DNA from: Clostridium_I sp963725425
Lineage (GTDB): Bacteria; Bacillota; Clostridia; Clostridiales; Clostridiaceae
NCBI GenBank assembly: GCA_963725425.1
Contig: CAVRYJ010000031.1
Span: forward strand, 434,001-498,000
Direction of reading: 5' to 3'
DNA length: 64,000 bases
In this document: positions 53,902 through 61,929 of the stretch, piece after piece
Layout of the letters: each line of letters opens with the position of its first letter
Position numbering within the stretch: the stretch's first letter is position 1
The notes under the pieces: generated by a model
What the model was told of the DNA's origin: nothing
The model's database searches: none
Seen by the model: only the letters and a program-made list of their open reading frames with translations
Translations under genes and position numbers: made by a program

Positions 53902-55038
53902 TTAAACCCCTAAAGCTCTTCCAAAGTCTTCAATCAAATCATCAATATTTTCAAGTCCTAAAGAAACTCTTATTAAAGTATCCTTAATTCCAAGTTTTTC
54001 TCTTTCTTCCTTTGGTATTTCTGCATGAGACATTTTTACAGGATATGAAACTATTGTCTCAACACCGCCAAGACTTACCGCTACAGCTGCTAGTGTTACA
54101 TTTTTCATAAAATGAATTGCCGTATCCGTATCTTTTGTTTCAAAAGATAGTACAGCACCACCGCCCCTTGCCTGAGAAAAATGCACATAACTTCCTGGAT
54201 GATCTGCAAGACCAGGGTAATAAACTTTTTTCACTTTATTATGTTTATTTAGAAAGCCTGCTAGTTTAGCTGCACTTTTTTGTTGCTCATCCAGCCTTAC
54301 CTTCAGTGTCTTTAGACCACGAAGTAGTAACCAAGAGTCTTGAGGTCCAAGTATTGCTCCAAAAGCATTTTGAACAAAGTAGACTCTGTCAGCCAATTCT
54401 TTTCCCTTCACTACCACAAGTCCGCCAACCACGTCACTATGACCTCCAATAAATTTAGTGGCACTATGTACTACAATGTCAGCTCCTAGTTTTATTGGAT
54501 TTTGCAAATATGGTGACATAAATGTATTATCCACAATAACTATAAGATTATATTGCTTTGCAATTTTAATAACTGCTCTTAAATCTGTTATCTTTAAAAG
54601 AGGATTTGATGGAGATTCCAAAAATATTGCCTTTGTATTTGGCTTTATGCTCTCCCTCACTTCATCAAGGTTTGACATATCTACAAAACTTGTTTCCACG
54701 TTAAATTTACTTAGAAATTCAGTAGTTATTCTATAAGTTCCCCCATATACATCCTTACAGACTAGCAATTGATCTCCTGCTGAAAATATTGATAAAACCG
54801 AAGAAATTCCCGCAATTCCAGATGAAAATGCAAAACCTCTATCTCCACCTTCTAAAATAGCTATAGTACTTTCAAGTGCTTCCCTAGTTGGATTACCCGA
54901 TCTTGAGTAATCATATTTTCCCATATTTTCTATATCAAATTGATGAAAAGTTGAGGTTTGATATATTGGTATACTAATTGCCCCTGTGCTTTCATCTATT
55001 TCATTTCCGTTATGAATAAGTTTAGTCCCAAATTTCAT
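53902..55038 (-). CDS. trans-sulfuration PLP enzyme (cystathionine beta/gamma-lyase type)
   Basis: A 378-residue Cys/Met metabolism PLP enzyme. Landmarks are YDYSRSGNPTREALE, DNTFMSPYLQNP and the cofactor Lys in VVHSATKFIGGHSDVVGG (about residue 197), plus SLGGVETIVSYP near the end. These enzymes form or split cystathionine, or act on O-acyl-homoserine. GGGGG lies before ATG at 55038. It is 19 bp downstream of a paralogue and shares its SAM-I riboswitch. By order, the first gene is likelier the synthase and this one the lyase, but sequence alone does not settle it. Confidence 0.88.
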   Translation of the reverse strand: MKFGTKLIHNGNEIDESTGAISIPIYQTSTFHQFDIENMGKYDYSRSGNPTREALESTIAILEGGDRGFAFSSGIAGISSVLSIFSAGDQLLVCKDVYGGTYRITTEFLSKFNVETSFVDMSNLDEVRESIKPNTKAIFLESPSNPLLKITDLRAVIKIAKQYNLIVIVDNTFMSPYLQNPIKLGADIVVHSATKFIGGHSDVVGGLVVVKGKELADRVYFVQNAFGAILGPQDSWLLLRGLKTLKVRLDEQQKSAAKLAGFLNKHNKVKKVYYPGLADHPGSYVHFSQARGGGAVLSFETKDTDTAIHFMKNVTLAAVAVSLGGVETIVSYPVKMSHAEIPKEEREKLGIKDTLIRVSLGLENIDDLIEDFGRALGV

Positions 55039-55057
55039 GTTTATAGCCCCCTAGTTA

Positions 55058-56209
55058 TTAATAATTTAAACTTTTGTTAAGATCATTTATAATATCATTT
55101 ACATTTTCTATGCCTACCGAAAGCCTTAAAAGCTTATCTGTAACACCAAGTCTATTTCTTATTTCTTCTGGTATAGCTGCATGTGTTTGGACATATGGAT
55201 ATGTTATAAGACTCTCTACTCCACCAAGACTTTCTGCAAAAGTTATAAGCTTAACTTCTTCAAGTACTTTCTCTACAATTCTTTTTTCCTTAACTGTAAA
55301 TGAAATCATTGATCCAAACCCACTTGACTGCTTTATTGACACTTCATACCCCTCATGATCCTTAAACCCTGGATAATACACTTTTTCAACGGCTTCACAC
55401 TTTCTAAGCCACAATGCTATTTGTTTTGCATTTTCCTGCTGTTTATCAAGCCTTATAGCAAGAGTTTTTATACCTCGAAGTATTAGCCAACTGTCGAAAG
55501 GTGAAAGAGTAGCTCCAATAGAAACTTGCGTAAACCTTAGCCTTTCAATCAAATCCGCTCTACTGGCCACCAAAAGACCTGCCAGTGTATCATTGTGTCC
55601 ACCAAGAAACTTTGTTCCACTATGAACTACTATATCTGCTCCATGATCCAGTGGTCTTTGAAAATAAGGTGTAAGAAAAGTATTATCAACTATTGTGATT
55701 AATCCTTTTTTTCTTGCTAAAGTTGATATTTTTCCTATATCACTAACCTTCATCATTGGGTTAGAAGGAGTTTCAATATAAATGGCCTTTGTATTATCTT
55801 TTATTCCCAATTCAATTTTTTCTAAGTCTGTTGTGTCTACATATGTTGATTCAATACCATAAGCTTTATATACATCTTCAAAAAGCCTATAAGTTCCACC
55901 ATACAGATCATCTGATATTATTATATGTTCCCCTGGTTTTAAAAGTCTTGCAACACTATCTATTGCTGCCATTCCAGTGGAAAAGGCTAAACCTTCCTTT
56001 CCACCTTCAAGTTTTGCTATTGTCTTTTCAAGTTCTTCTCGTGTAGGATTTTGAAGCCTTGAATAATCATACCCTGTACTCTGGTTTAATCCAATATGTT
56101 TAAAAGTTGCACTTTGATATATCGGAACACTTATGCAACCTGTATGGTCAGCCCATTCCCCACTACCATGAACCATTATTGTCTCTAAATTATTACAATC
56201 TGTTTTCAA
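55058..56209 (-). CDS. metB: trans-sulfuration PLP enzyme (cystathionine gamma-synthase type), riboswitch-controlled
   Basis: A 383-residue paralogue of the next gene, with YDYSRLQNPTREELE, DNTFLTPYFQRP, cofactor Lys in VVHSGTKFLGGHNDTLAG and SLGGVESLITYP. The chosen start is TTG at 56209, behind GGGGGCG. An upstream TTG at 56239 lies in the terminator T-run, and ATG at 56176 has no good site. First gene of the met pair. It is controlled by the SAM-I riboswitch immediately upstream, so it should be on when S-adenosylmethionine is low. Confidence 0.87.
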   Translation of the reverse strand: MKTDCNNLETIMVHGSGEWADHTGCISVPIYQSATFKHIGLNQSTGYDYSRLQNPTREELEKTIAKLEGGKEGLAFSTGMAAIDSVARLLKPGEHIIISDDLYGGTYRLFEDVYKAYGIESTYVDTTDLEKIELGIKDNTKAIYIETPSNPMMKVSDIGKISTLARKKGLITIVDNTFLTPYFQRPLDHGADIVVHSGTKFLGGHNDTLAGLLVASRADLIERLRFTQVSIGATLSPFDSWLILRGIKTLAIRLDKQQENAKQIALWLRKCEAVEKVYYPGFKDHEGYEVSIKQSSGFGSMISFTVKEKRIVEKVLEEVKLITFAESLGGVESLITYPYVQTHAAIPEEIRNRLGVTDKLLRLSVGIENVNDIINDLNKSLNY

Positions 56210-56241
56210 AATGAACGCCCCCAACTTTTTTCTAGACAAAC

Positions 56242-56412
56242 AAAAAAAACGCTTTTCAAAAAGAAAAGCAGCGCATAAATAAAATCCGCGTCTTTTCTTA
56301 TCTTCCAGAAATAAACTTCATTTCTGCAGGAATTAACACCGTTACATTCGAATGAAAATGCCGGTTGTCGGGTATCATAGGGCCAGTCCCTCCACCTCTC
56401 TTGATAAGAACA
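56242..56412 (-). promoter_or_regulatory. SAM-I riboswitch with terminator
   Basis: The minus strand carries the S-box core: TTCTTATCAAGAGAGGTGGA, then GGGACTGGCCC and GATACCCGACAACC, with GATAAGAA closing P1 at about 56295. The aptamer spans about 56295-56412. A terminator hairpin GCTTTTCTTTTTGAAAAGC followed by eight Ts lies at 56242-56271, directly before the metB start. SAM binding should favour termination. Confidence 0.95.
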
Positions 56413-56619
56413 AGATTGTTATCAATATTAAATTAACTTATTTTGATTTTAACCACTAAATATACTTTTGTCAATACTTTTCGCTATATTTGATAAAATA
56501 TTTTTTATGAATTTTCTAATATTCTACTTAATACCCATGGTTATTCGCTTTTACTTGTTATTTACTTTGAAATGTCTTAATGTATTAATGTAACGATTAA
56601 TTATAAAGGGGATTTTATA

Positions 56620-57621
56620 ATGGTATACGTTCCAGATAGCACTCGATACGAAACAATGAAATATAACAGATGTGGGCAAAGTGGTCTTAAATTACCTGCC
56701 ATTTCTCTTGGGTTATGGCATAATTTTGGGTATGAAGATAATTTTCAAAATTGCAAAGAATTAGTTTTCAGGGCTTTTGACCTGGGAATAACGCATTTTG
56801 ATCTTGCAAACAATTATGGTCCACCTTATGGTTCTGCTGAAGATACCTTTGGTAGAATATTAAAACAAGATTTATCAAAATATAGAGATGAGATGATAAT
56901 ATCTACAAAAGCAGGCTATGATATGTGGCCAGGTCCTTATGGTAACTTTGGTTCAAAAAAATACCTTGTATCAAGTCTAGATCAAAGTTTAAAGCGCCTT
57001 GGATTAGATTACGTTGATATTTTCTACCATCACAGACCTGATCCTAACACTCCACTAGAAGAAACAATGGCAGCACTAGATTTAATAGTAAAACAGGGCA
57101 AAGCATTATATGTTGGTATTTCAAATTATGGCCAAGAAGAAACCCTTAAAGCTTCAAAAATACTAAAAAAACTTGGCACCCCTTGCCTAATTCATCAAGC
57201 AAAGTATTCAATGTTTAACAGATGGATTGAAGATGGTTTGCAGGATGTACTTAATGATGAAGGCATAGGTACAATTGCCTTCTGCCCACTAGCTCAAGGT
57301 GTACTAACAAATAAATATCTCGGTGGTATTCCTTCTGATTCCAGAGCTGCTAGCCACTCAAAATCTTTGAATAGAGGAGATATTACAGAAGAAAAATTAA
57401 ATAAGATTTCTCGTCTTAACGATATTGCAGCGCAAAGGAATCAATCACTTGCTGCAATGGCATTAGCTTGGGTACTTAGAAAAGGTGTTGTAACTTCTGC
57501 TCTTATCGGTGCTAGCAAAGTTAGCCAAATTGATGACAATGTATCTGCTTTAAATAATCTAGACTTTACTGAAGAAGAACTACAACAAATAGACAACACT
57601 TTAAAAGAAGTTAAAAGTTAA
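56620..57621 (+). CDS. aldo/keto reductase (YghZ/Gpr-like)
   Basis: A 333-residue AKR of the group that includes E. coli YghZ (L-glyceraldehyde 3-phosphate reductase). Motifs are YNRCGQSGLKLPAISLGLWH, FDLANNYGPPYGSAE with the catalytic Asp/Tyr, STKAGYDMWPGPYGNFGS with Lys, and YHHRPDPNTPLEET with His. NADPH-dependent reduction of aldehydes such as methylglyoxal or glyceraldehyde 3-phosphate is likely. AAAGGGGA precedes ATG at 56620. The last three codons and stop fall in the inserted family B repeat. Monocistronic. Confidence 0.9.
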   Translation: MVYVPDSTRYETMKYNRCGQSGLKLPAISLGLWHNFGYEDNFQNCKELVFRAFDLGITHFDLANNYGPPYGSAEDTFGRILKQDLSKYRDEMIISTKAGYDMWPGPYGNFGSKKYLVSSLDQSLKRLGLDYVDIFYHHRPDPNTPLEETMAALDLIVKQGKALYVGISNYGQEETLKASKILKKLGTPCLIHQAKYSMFNRWIEDGLQDVLNDEGIGTIAFCPLAQGVLTNKYLGGIPSDSRAASHSKSLNRGDITEEKLNKISRLNDIAAQRNQSLAAMALAWVLRKGVVTSALIGASKVSQIDDNVSALNNLDFTEEELQQIDNTLKEVKS

Positions 57622-57892
57622 GAGTTAAAAGTGTAGGAAGATTTTCTGCTAACGCAGAAAAATCAATAAATATAGGGAACGTATGTAGATTGTATAATGC
57701 GATATTCGTACATTCCCTTATTGAGTTGTTGGTCTAGGATTAGAAAATTGGTAGGTAAATAAATTTCCATACCAATTTTCAGTTAAATAAATAATTAGAT
57801 GAGAACATGTTTAATTCTTCTGTTCTTACCTAATTGTTCCATTTTGCCCCAAGGCAAAATTTCCTTAACTCTTAACTCTTAACTTTTAACTT
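57609..57892. repeat. modular hairpin element, family B (about 285 bp), overlapping a stop codon
   Basis: The left end is GTTAAAAGTTAAGAGTTAA, including the aldo/keto reductase stop; the right end is TTAACTCTTAACTCTTAAC. Five hairpins lie in series: GATTTTCTGC/GCAGAAAAATC, GGGAACGTATGTAG/GTACATTCCC, GAAAATTGGTAGG/CCATACCAATTTTC, AATTAGATGAGAAC/GTTCTTACCTAATT and TTTTGCCCCAAGGCAAAA. Confidence 0.78.
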
Positions 57893-57914
57893 GTTTGCTA
57901 AGCTTGCCACTGCT

Positions 57915-58745
57915 TTATCTGAGATTTTTAGTTTCTATGTGGTCCATATCAGTAAATGTCTTATTTTCCCCAACCATTCCCCAAATAAATGTATAGTTCT
58001 TAGTTCCTACACCTGAGTGAATAGACCAACTTGGAGATATAACTGCCTGCTCATTTTTCATAACTATATGTCTTGTTTCATCTGGTGTTCCCATAAGATG
58101 AAATACAACATTTTCTTCATCCATATCAAAGTACAAATAGACTTCCATTCTTCTGTCATGAGTGTGGCAAGGCATAGTATTCCATATGTTTCCTTTATCT
58201 AGTACAGTCATTCCCATTACTAGTTGACAGCTGTCACAAACTGCTGGATGAACATATTGATTTATAGTTCTTTTATTACACTCCTCATCATTACCAGCCT
58301 TTACCTTGTTTGCTTTTTCTAAATTTATTCTAACTGTTGGGTATGTTTTATGCGCTGTAGCACTGTTTAAATAAAACTTAGCAGGTTTATTTATATTTGT
58401 ACTTTCAAAACTTACCGTCCTTATTCCTCTACCAACATATAACCCATCTCTTGACTGCATATCATACTTTTCTCCGTCTAAAGTTACTGTCCCAGCTCCA
58501 CCAATGTTTATTATTCCGAGCTCTCTTCCTTCAAGAAAATAATCACTACCAAGTTCTTTACTTCCTTCAAGGAGCAATGGTTTATTTGTTGGAACTACCC
58601 CTGCTACAATTATTCTATCATAATGGCTATACACCATAGTTATTTCTCCTGGCAGAAAAACCTTTTCAATAAAAAAATGTTCTCTAAGTTCCTTCGTATC
58701 ATATTTCTTAGCGTCATCATAGTGACTAGCATATCTAATATCCAT
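57915..58745 (-). CDS. kduI: 5-dehydro-4-deoxy-D-glucuronate isomerase
   Basis: A 276-residue cupin enzyme of pectin/uronate breakdown that isomerises 5-keto-4-deoxyuronate to 3-deoxy-D-glycero-2,5-hexodiulosonate. The metal-binding motif TMPCHTHDRRMEVYLYFDM (His-x-His ... Glu) lies at about 192-210, with SWSIHSGVGTKNYTFIWGM near the end holding the last His. GGGGGATT precedes ATG at 58745. It is next to a LacI-type gene on the same strand, with a perfect operator palindrome between them. The partner kduD is not in the window. Confidence 0.93.
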   Translation of the reverse strand: MDIRYASHYDDAKKYDTKELREHFFIEKVFLPGEITMVYSHYDRIIVAGVVPTNKPLLLEGSKELGSDYFLEGRELGIINIGGAGTVTLDGEKYDMQSRDGLYVGRGIRTVSFESTNINKPAKFYLNSATAHKTYPTVRINLEKANKVKAGNDEECNKRTINQYVHPAVCDSCQLVMGMTVLDKGNIWNTMPCHTHDRRMEVYLYFDMDEENVVFHLMGTPDETRHIVMKNEQAVISPSWSIHSGVGTKNYTFIWGMVGENKTFTDMDHIETKNLR

Positions 58746-58777
58746 TATTAATCCCCCAAAATTTCTTTATTTTCGTT

Positions 58778-58793
58778 TCGTTAACGTTAACGA
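58778..58793. promoter_or_regulatory. LacI-family operator upstream of kduI
   Basis: TCGTTAACGTTAACGA is a perfect 16-bp palindrome with a central CG, as in LacI/GalR operators. It lies 33 bp upstream of kduI and just downstream of the LacI gene. Confidence 0.75.
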
Positions 58794-58839
58794 TTTAAGC
58801 ATAGTATACACCTTACTTTTTTCAAGGTCAACACGCTCA

Positions 58840-59829
58840 TTAGCTTTCGCCACATGATTTTCTAATTACAAGCTTTGGTTTAAGTATATTAACTCTGCTC
58901 TTTATATCTTTTCCTTTTATCTCACATAGCAATAACTCTGAAGCTAATTTACCTATTTTTTTATTGTTCTGATCTACAGTAGTAAGTGGCACCGAAAGCA
59001 TTGACGACTGTTCAATGTTATCATATCCAGCAATTCCTAAATCCTTTGGGATTTTTATGTTCTTTACAAAGCAATACTTAAGCACTCCCATTGCAACAGT
59101 ATCGTTAATTGCAAAAATACTGTCAACACCATTAGACATAAGCCTTCTAGCTAATTTAAATCCATCTTGAAATGTAGAATTGCTATTAATAACCAGCTTT
59201 GAGTCGAATTCTATATTGTTTTTTTTCAGCACATCTTTATAAGCTCTAAACCTATCATTAGAAGCCGTGGATGTTTTCTCTCCAAGTATTACTCCTATTT
59301 TCTTATACCCTTGCATAATCATATGGCTTATAATTTCTGTACCACCATAATAATTATCATTTCCTACAAAAGTTATATCTAAACCTTCTACATAATTATC
59401 TGCTATAACTACAGGTACATGTTTAATAAATTCCTCATAATCTTCCTTTTTAGGGTTTACAGGTAAAATAATTATTCCATCAACTCTACCCTCAGCGAGA
59501 AAATTTAAATACTTATTTTCATTTATTTTCTTTCTGTCACTATTACATAGTATCAAACCATAACCCTGCTTTTCAATGTACGTGCTTACACCCTTACTTA
59601 CGTTGGCATAATACTGATTTGTAATATCAGGTATTATTAACCCAATCATATTTGTCTTTTTTGTTATAAGGCTTATAGCAGCAGAATTAGGCATATAATT
59701 TAATTCCTTACAAGCTATTAAAATTCTTTTTCTAGTAGCCTCAGATATTTCTGTACTGTCATTTAATGCTCTTGATACAGTCATAGCTGAAACCTTGCAA
59801 TATTTTGCAACATCTTTAATATTGGTCAT
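58840..59829 (-). CDS. LacI-family transcriptional regulator, likely controlling kduI
   Basis: A 329-residue regulator. The N-terminal helix-turn-helix is TNIKDVAKYCKVSAMTVSRA at 2-21, with NDSTEIS and YMPNSAA hinge-region residues. The periplasmic-binding-protein-like core includes GLIIPDITNQYYANVSKGV and IAGYDNIEQSSMLSVPLTTV. ATG at 59829 has only a weak GGA-type site. It is 94 bp upstream of kduI on the same strand, and the operator at 58778-58793 lies between them. The effector is probably a uronate breakdown product (inference). Confidence 0.9.
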   Translation of the reverse strand: MTNIKDVAKYCKVSAMTVSRALNDSTEISEATRKRILIACKELNYMPNSAAISLITKKTNMIGLIIPDITNQYYANVSKGVSTYIEKQGYGLILCNSDRKKINENKYLNFLAEGRVDGIIILPVNPKKEDYEEFIKHVPVVIADNYVEGLDITFVGNDNYYGGTEIISHMIMQGYKKIGVILGEKTSTASNDRFRAYKDVLKKNNIEFDSKLVINSNSTFQDGFKLARRLMSNGVDSIFAINDTVAMGVLKYCFVKNIKIPKDLGIAGYDNIEQSSMLSVPLTTVDQNNKKIGKLASELLLCEIKGKDIKSRVNILKPKLVIRKSCGES

Positions 59830-59973
59830 ATAATCCAGACTTTATAACTGGATTCACATCCCTTCTATTTTTTATTTATATCAATTATACCACAGATACC
59901 ATAAATACTATTATGTACTTAACCATGTGCTTTAGTCTACTCATTTTTTCATGATGCAATTTGCTTTTGAATG

Positions 59974-60507
59974 CTAGTCTATCTCCATTCCCATATGCAT
60001 CGAATTAAAAAATTCACCATTAATACAAAATTCTCTACTCACAATACCCTCTTCTTTAAATCCAAATTTTCTATAGAGTTTTATTCCATTTATATGGTCT
60101 GTCTTAACTTTTAAATTTATTTTACGTATAATTTTCGTGTTTTTTGCCCAAATTATTATTTCTCCTAAAAGTGCACTTCCAATGCCTAAGTTCCAGTAAG
60201 CTTTTTTAACTGTAATTCCAAGTTCACCTGTATGATGAACCCTGCTTCTAACCCCAGATGAAAATGAAGTTGACCCAATAATTTCGCCCTTTGCTACAGC
60301 CACAAGCATTATTGAAGACTCCGTATTAATATTTTCTATATAATCTAACTCCTTTTCAAAAGGAACATTCCATTCCCCCTCACCAAAGGTAAGGTTATCC
60401 GATTCTCCACCAATGGCTTTCATATAATCTATGATTTTATTAATGTCATCACCTTTAACTTTTCTTATTGTAATTTCCATTCCATTTTTTACAGTCAGTC
60501 GCATCAT
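59974..60507 (-). CDS. GNAT-family N-acetyltransferase
   Basis: A 177-residue acetyltransferase with the GNAT fold. The acetyl-CoA motif A is in VKKAYWNLGIGSALLGEIII (Q/RxxGxG/A variant NLGIGSA), followed by KINLKVKTDHINGIKLYRKF and GFKEEGI, typical of the RimI/phosphinothricin-type branch. TTGGAGGT precedes ATG at 60507; an open frame reaching 60651 overlaps the VOC gene and has no binding site. It lies 16 bp downstream of the VOC gene and is probably co-transcribed. Substrate unknown. Confidence 0.88.
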   Translation of the reverse strand: MMRLTVKNGMEITIRKVKGDDINKIIDYMKAIGGESDNLTFGEGEWNVPFEKELDYIENINTESSIMLVAVAKGEIIGSTSFSSGVRSRVHHTGELGITVKKAYWNLGIGSALLGEIIIWAKNTKIIRKINLKVKTDHINGIKLYRKFGFKEEGIVSREFCINGEFFNSMHMGMEID

Positions 60508-60523
60508 AAATAAAACCTCCAAA

Positions 60524-60892
60524 TTATTTATTTGGTAATATTTCGGTCCAATAACCATCCGGATCACTAATAAAGTATAAACCCATCTCTTTGTTTTCAT
60601 AGCAAATACAGTCCAATTTCTTATGTTTTTCAAATGCAGCATCAAAATCATCTGTCCTCACTGCCATATGTATTTCATTGTCCCCTAAATTATAATGTTC
60701 TTTTCTATCTCTAAGCCAAGTTAATTCCAGCTGATAATTTGTTTCACCATCTTCAAGATATACAAGTATAAATTCTCCATCCACATGGTTATGCCTTCTT
60801 ACTTCCTTAAATCCCAAAGCTTCTTCATAAAAGGTTATACTTTTTTCTAAATTAAAAACATTTATATTATTGTGCACAAAATTAAATTTCAT
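60524..60892 (-). CDS. glyoxalase I-like VOC protein
   Basis: A 122-residue vicinal-oxygen-chelate protein with two beta-alpha-beta-beta-beta units. His5 in NFVHNNINV, Glu in NYQLELTWL, His in NEIHMAVRTDD and Glu in DGYWTEILPNK are in the metal-binding positions of lactoylglutathione lyase. It may detoxify methylglyoxal. AGGGG lies before ATG at 60892; the TTG at 60910 overlaps it. Co-transcribed with the acetyltransferase. Confidence 0.88.
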   Translation of the reverse strand: MKFNFVHNNINVFNLEKSITFYEEALGFKEVRRHNHVDGEFILVYLEDGETNYQLELTWLRDRKEHYNLGDNEIHMAVRTDDFDAAFEKHKKLDCICYENKEMGLYFISDPDGYWTEILPNK

Positions 60893-61025
60893 TATTTTTT
60901 CCCCTTTCAATTTATCTGATTATATTATATTATAAAGTAAATAGTTATAAATTGAAATTTTTTTTGAAGGAGGTGCCTTTAGCTTGGATATTCGTGTATT
61001 TATTTTCCACAGCTAGAGTTAATTT

Positions 61026-61763
61026 ATGAAAAGTGATATTAGAGTAAATTATTTATATAACAGTGGTTTCTATATAGAAACTGAAAAACACATTTTAATA
61101 TTTGACTATTATTTGGATTCAGTGCCTTCAGGTGATAAACTTAAGACCAATGGTGCTATTAGTTTTGAGGATTTAAATGTTGATAAAACATTACTTGTTT
61201 TTGCTACTCATGGCCATTTTGATCATTTTAATCCAGTAATTTTTAAGTGGCAACGTCAGGTTGAAAATATAAATTATATTCTAAGTAATGATATTAAAAC
61301 ACCTGAAACTGGTAAAAATATAAATTTAATGGCTCCAAATAATATTTTAAACCTTGGTGACGCTAAAATTATTACCTTTGGTTCTACAGATTTAGGTGTC
61401 TCCTTCCTTGTTAAAGTAGACAACCTTACCATATTTCACTCTGGTGATTTAAATTGGTGGGATTGGTTTGATGAGAGCGATACTTATAATTTAAAGATGG
61501 AGAAAGACTTTAAAAAAGAAATTTCAAAAGTTAAAAATTATAATATAGATTTGGCTTTTTTCCCTGTTGATCCAAGACTTAAAGATAAATTTTATTTAGG
61601 TGGTGAATATTTTATTAATGAAATAAATCCAAAATATTTTATTCCAATGCACTTCGGTGAAAATTACGAAATAACAAAAAACTTTTCACAAAGGTTATCT
61701 TCTGCATCAACAGATATAATTGAAATAACCCATAGAGGCCAAAACTTTAGTTTGAAAATATAA
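61026..61763 (+). CDS. MBL-fold metallo-hydrolase (UlaG-like)
   Basis: A 245-residue metallo-beta-lactamase-fold protein. The metal motif HGHFDHFNP is at about 63-71, HSGDLNWWDW near 140 carries another ligand pair, and IPMHFGENYE near 217 supplies the last His. The group includes UlaG-type lactonases and predicted Zn hydrolases; the substrate is unknown. The start at ATG 61026 has only a weak binding site. A perfect AAGGAGGTG lies 55 bp upstream, feeding a short TTG-started frame (60984-61016) that ends ten bases before the ATG, so translation may be coupled. Confidence 0.85.
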   Translation: MKSDIRVNYLYNSGFYIETEKHILIFDYYLDSVPSGDKLKTNGAISFEDLNVDKTLLVFATHGHFDHFNPVIFKWQRQVENINYILSNDIKTPETGKNINLMAPNNILNLGDAKIITFGSTDLGVSFLVKVDNLTIFHSGDLNWWDWFDESDTYNLKMEKDFKKEISKVKNYNIDLAFFPVDPRLKDKFYLGGEYFINEINPKYFIPMHFGENYEITKNFSQRLSSASTDIIEITHRGQNFSLKI

Positions 61764-61775
61764 TGATAAATTATC

Positions 61776-61899
61776 AAGTTACACGTTAATGAAGATTTTT
61801 CGGATATGAAAAAAATTAATGAAATAGTGATGTAAGTGAATTTGTTTATACAAATCCACTTACATCACTAAAAGTATTAGAAGCTTTTACTTGTAACTT
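61776..61899. repeat. modular hairpin element, family B (about 125 bp)
   Basis: The ends AAGTTACACGTTAATGAAG and CTTTTACTTGTAACTT are inverted. One long central hairpin, AGTGATGTAAGTGAATTTGT / CAAATCCACTTACATCACT, fills the middle. Confidence 0.65.
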
Positions 61900-61929
61900 A
61901 TATAGTTTGGTAAACTTGTACACATATTT

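Noticed and set aside
55789..56046. An 85-codon plus-strand frame opposite metB
   Set aside because: Leu/Gln/Phe-rich antisense of the PLP enzyme; no start signals.
60508..60651. N-terminal extension of the GNAT gene
   Set aside because: It overlaps the upstream VOC gene and lacks a binding site. ATG at 60507 follows GGAGGT at normal spacing.
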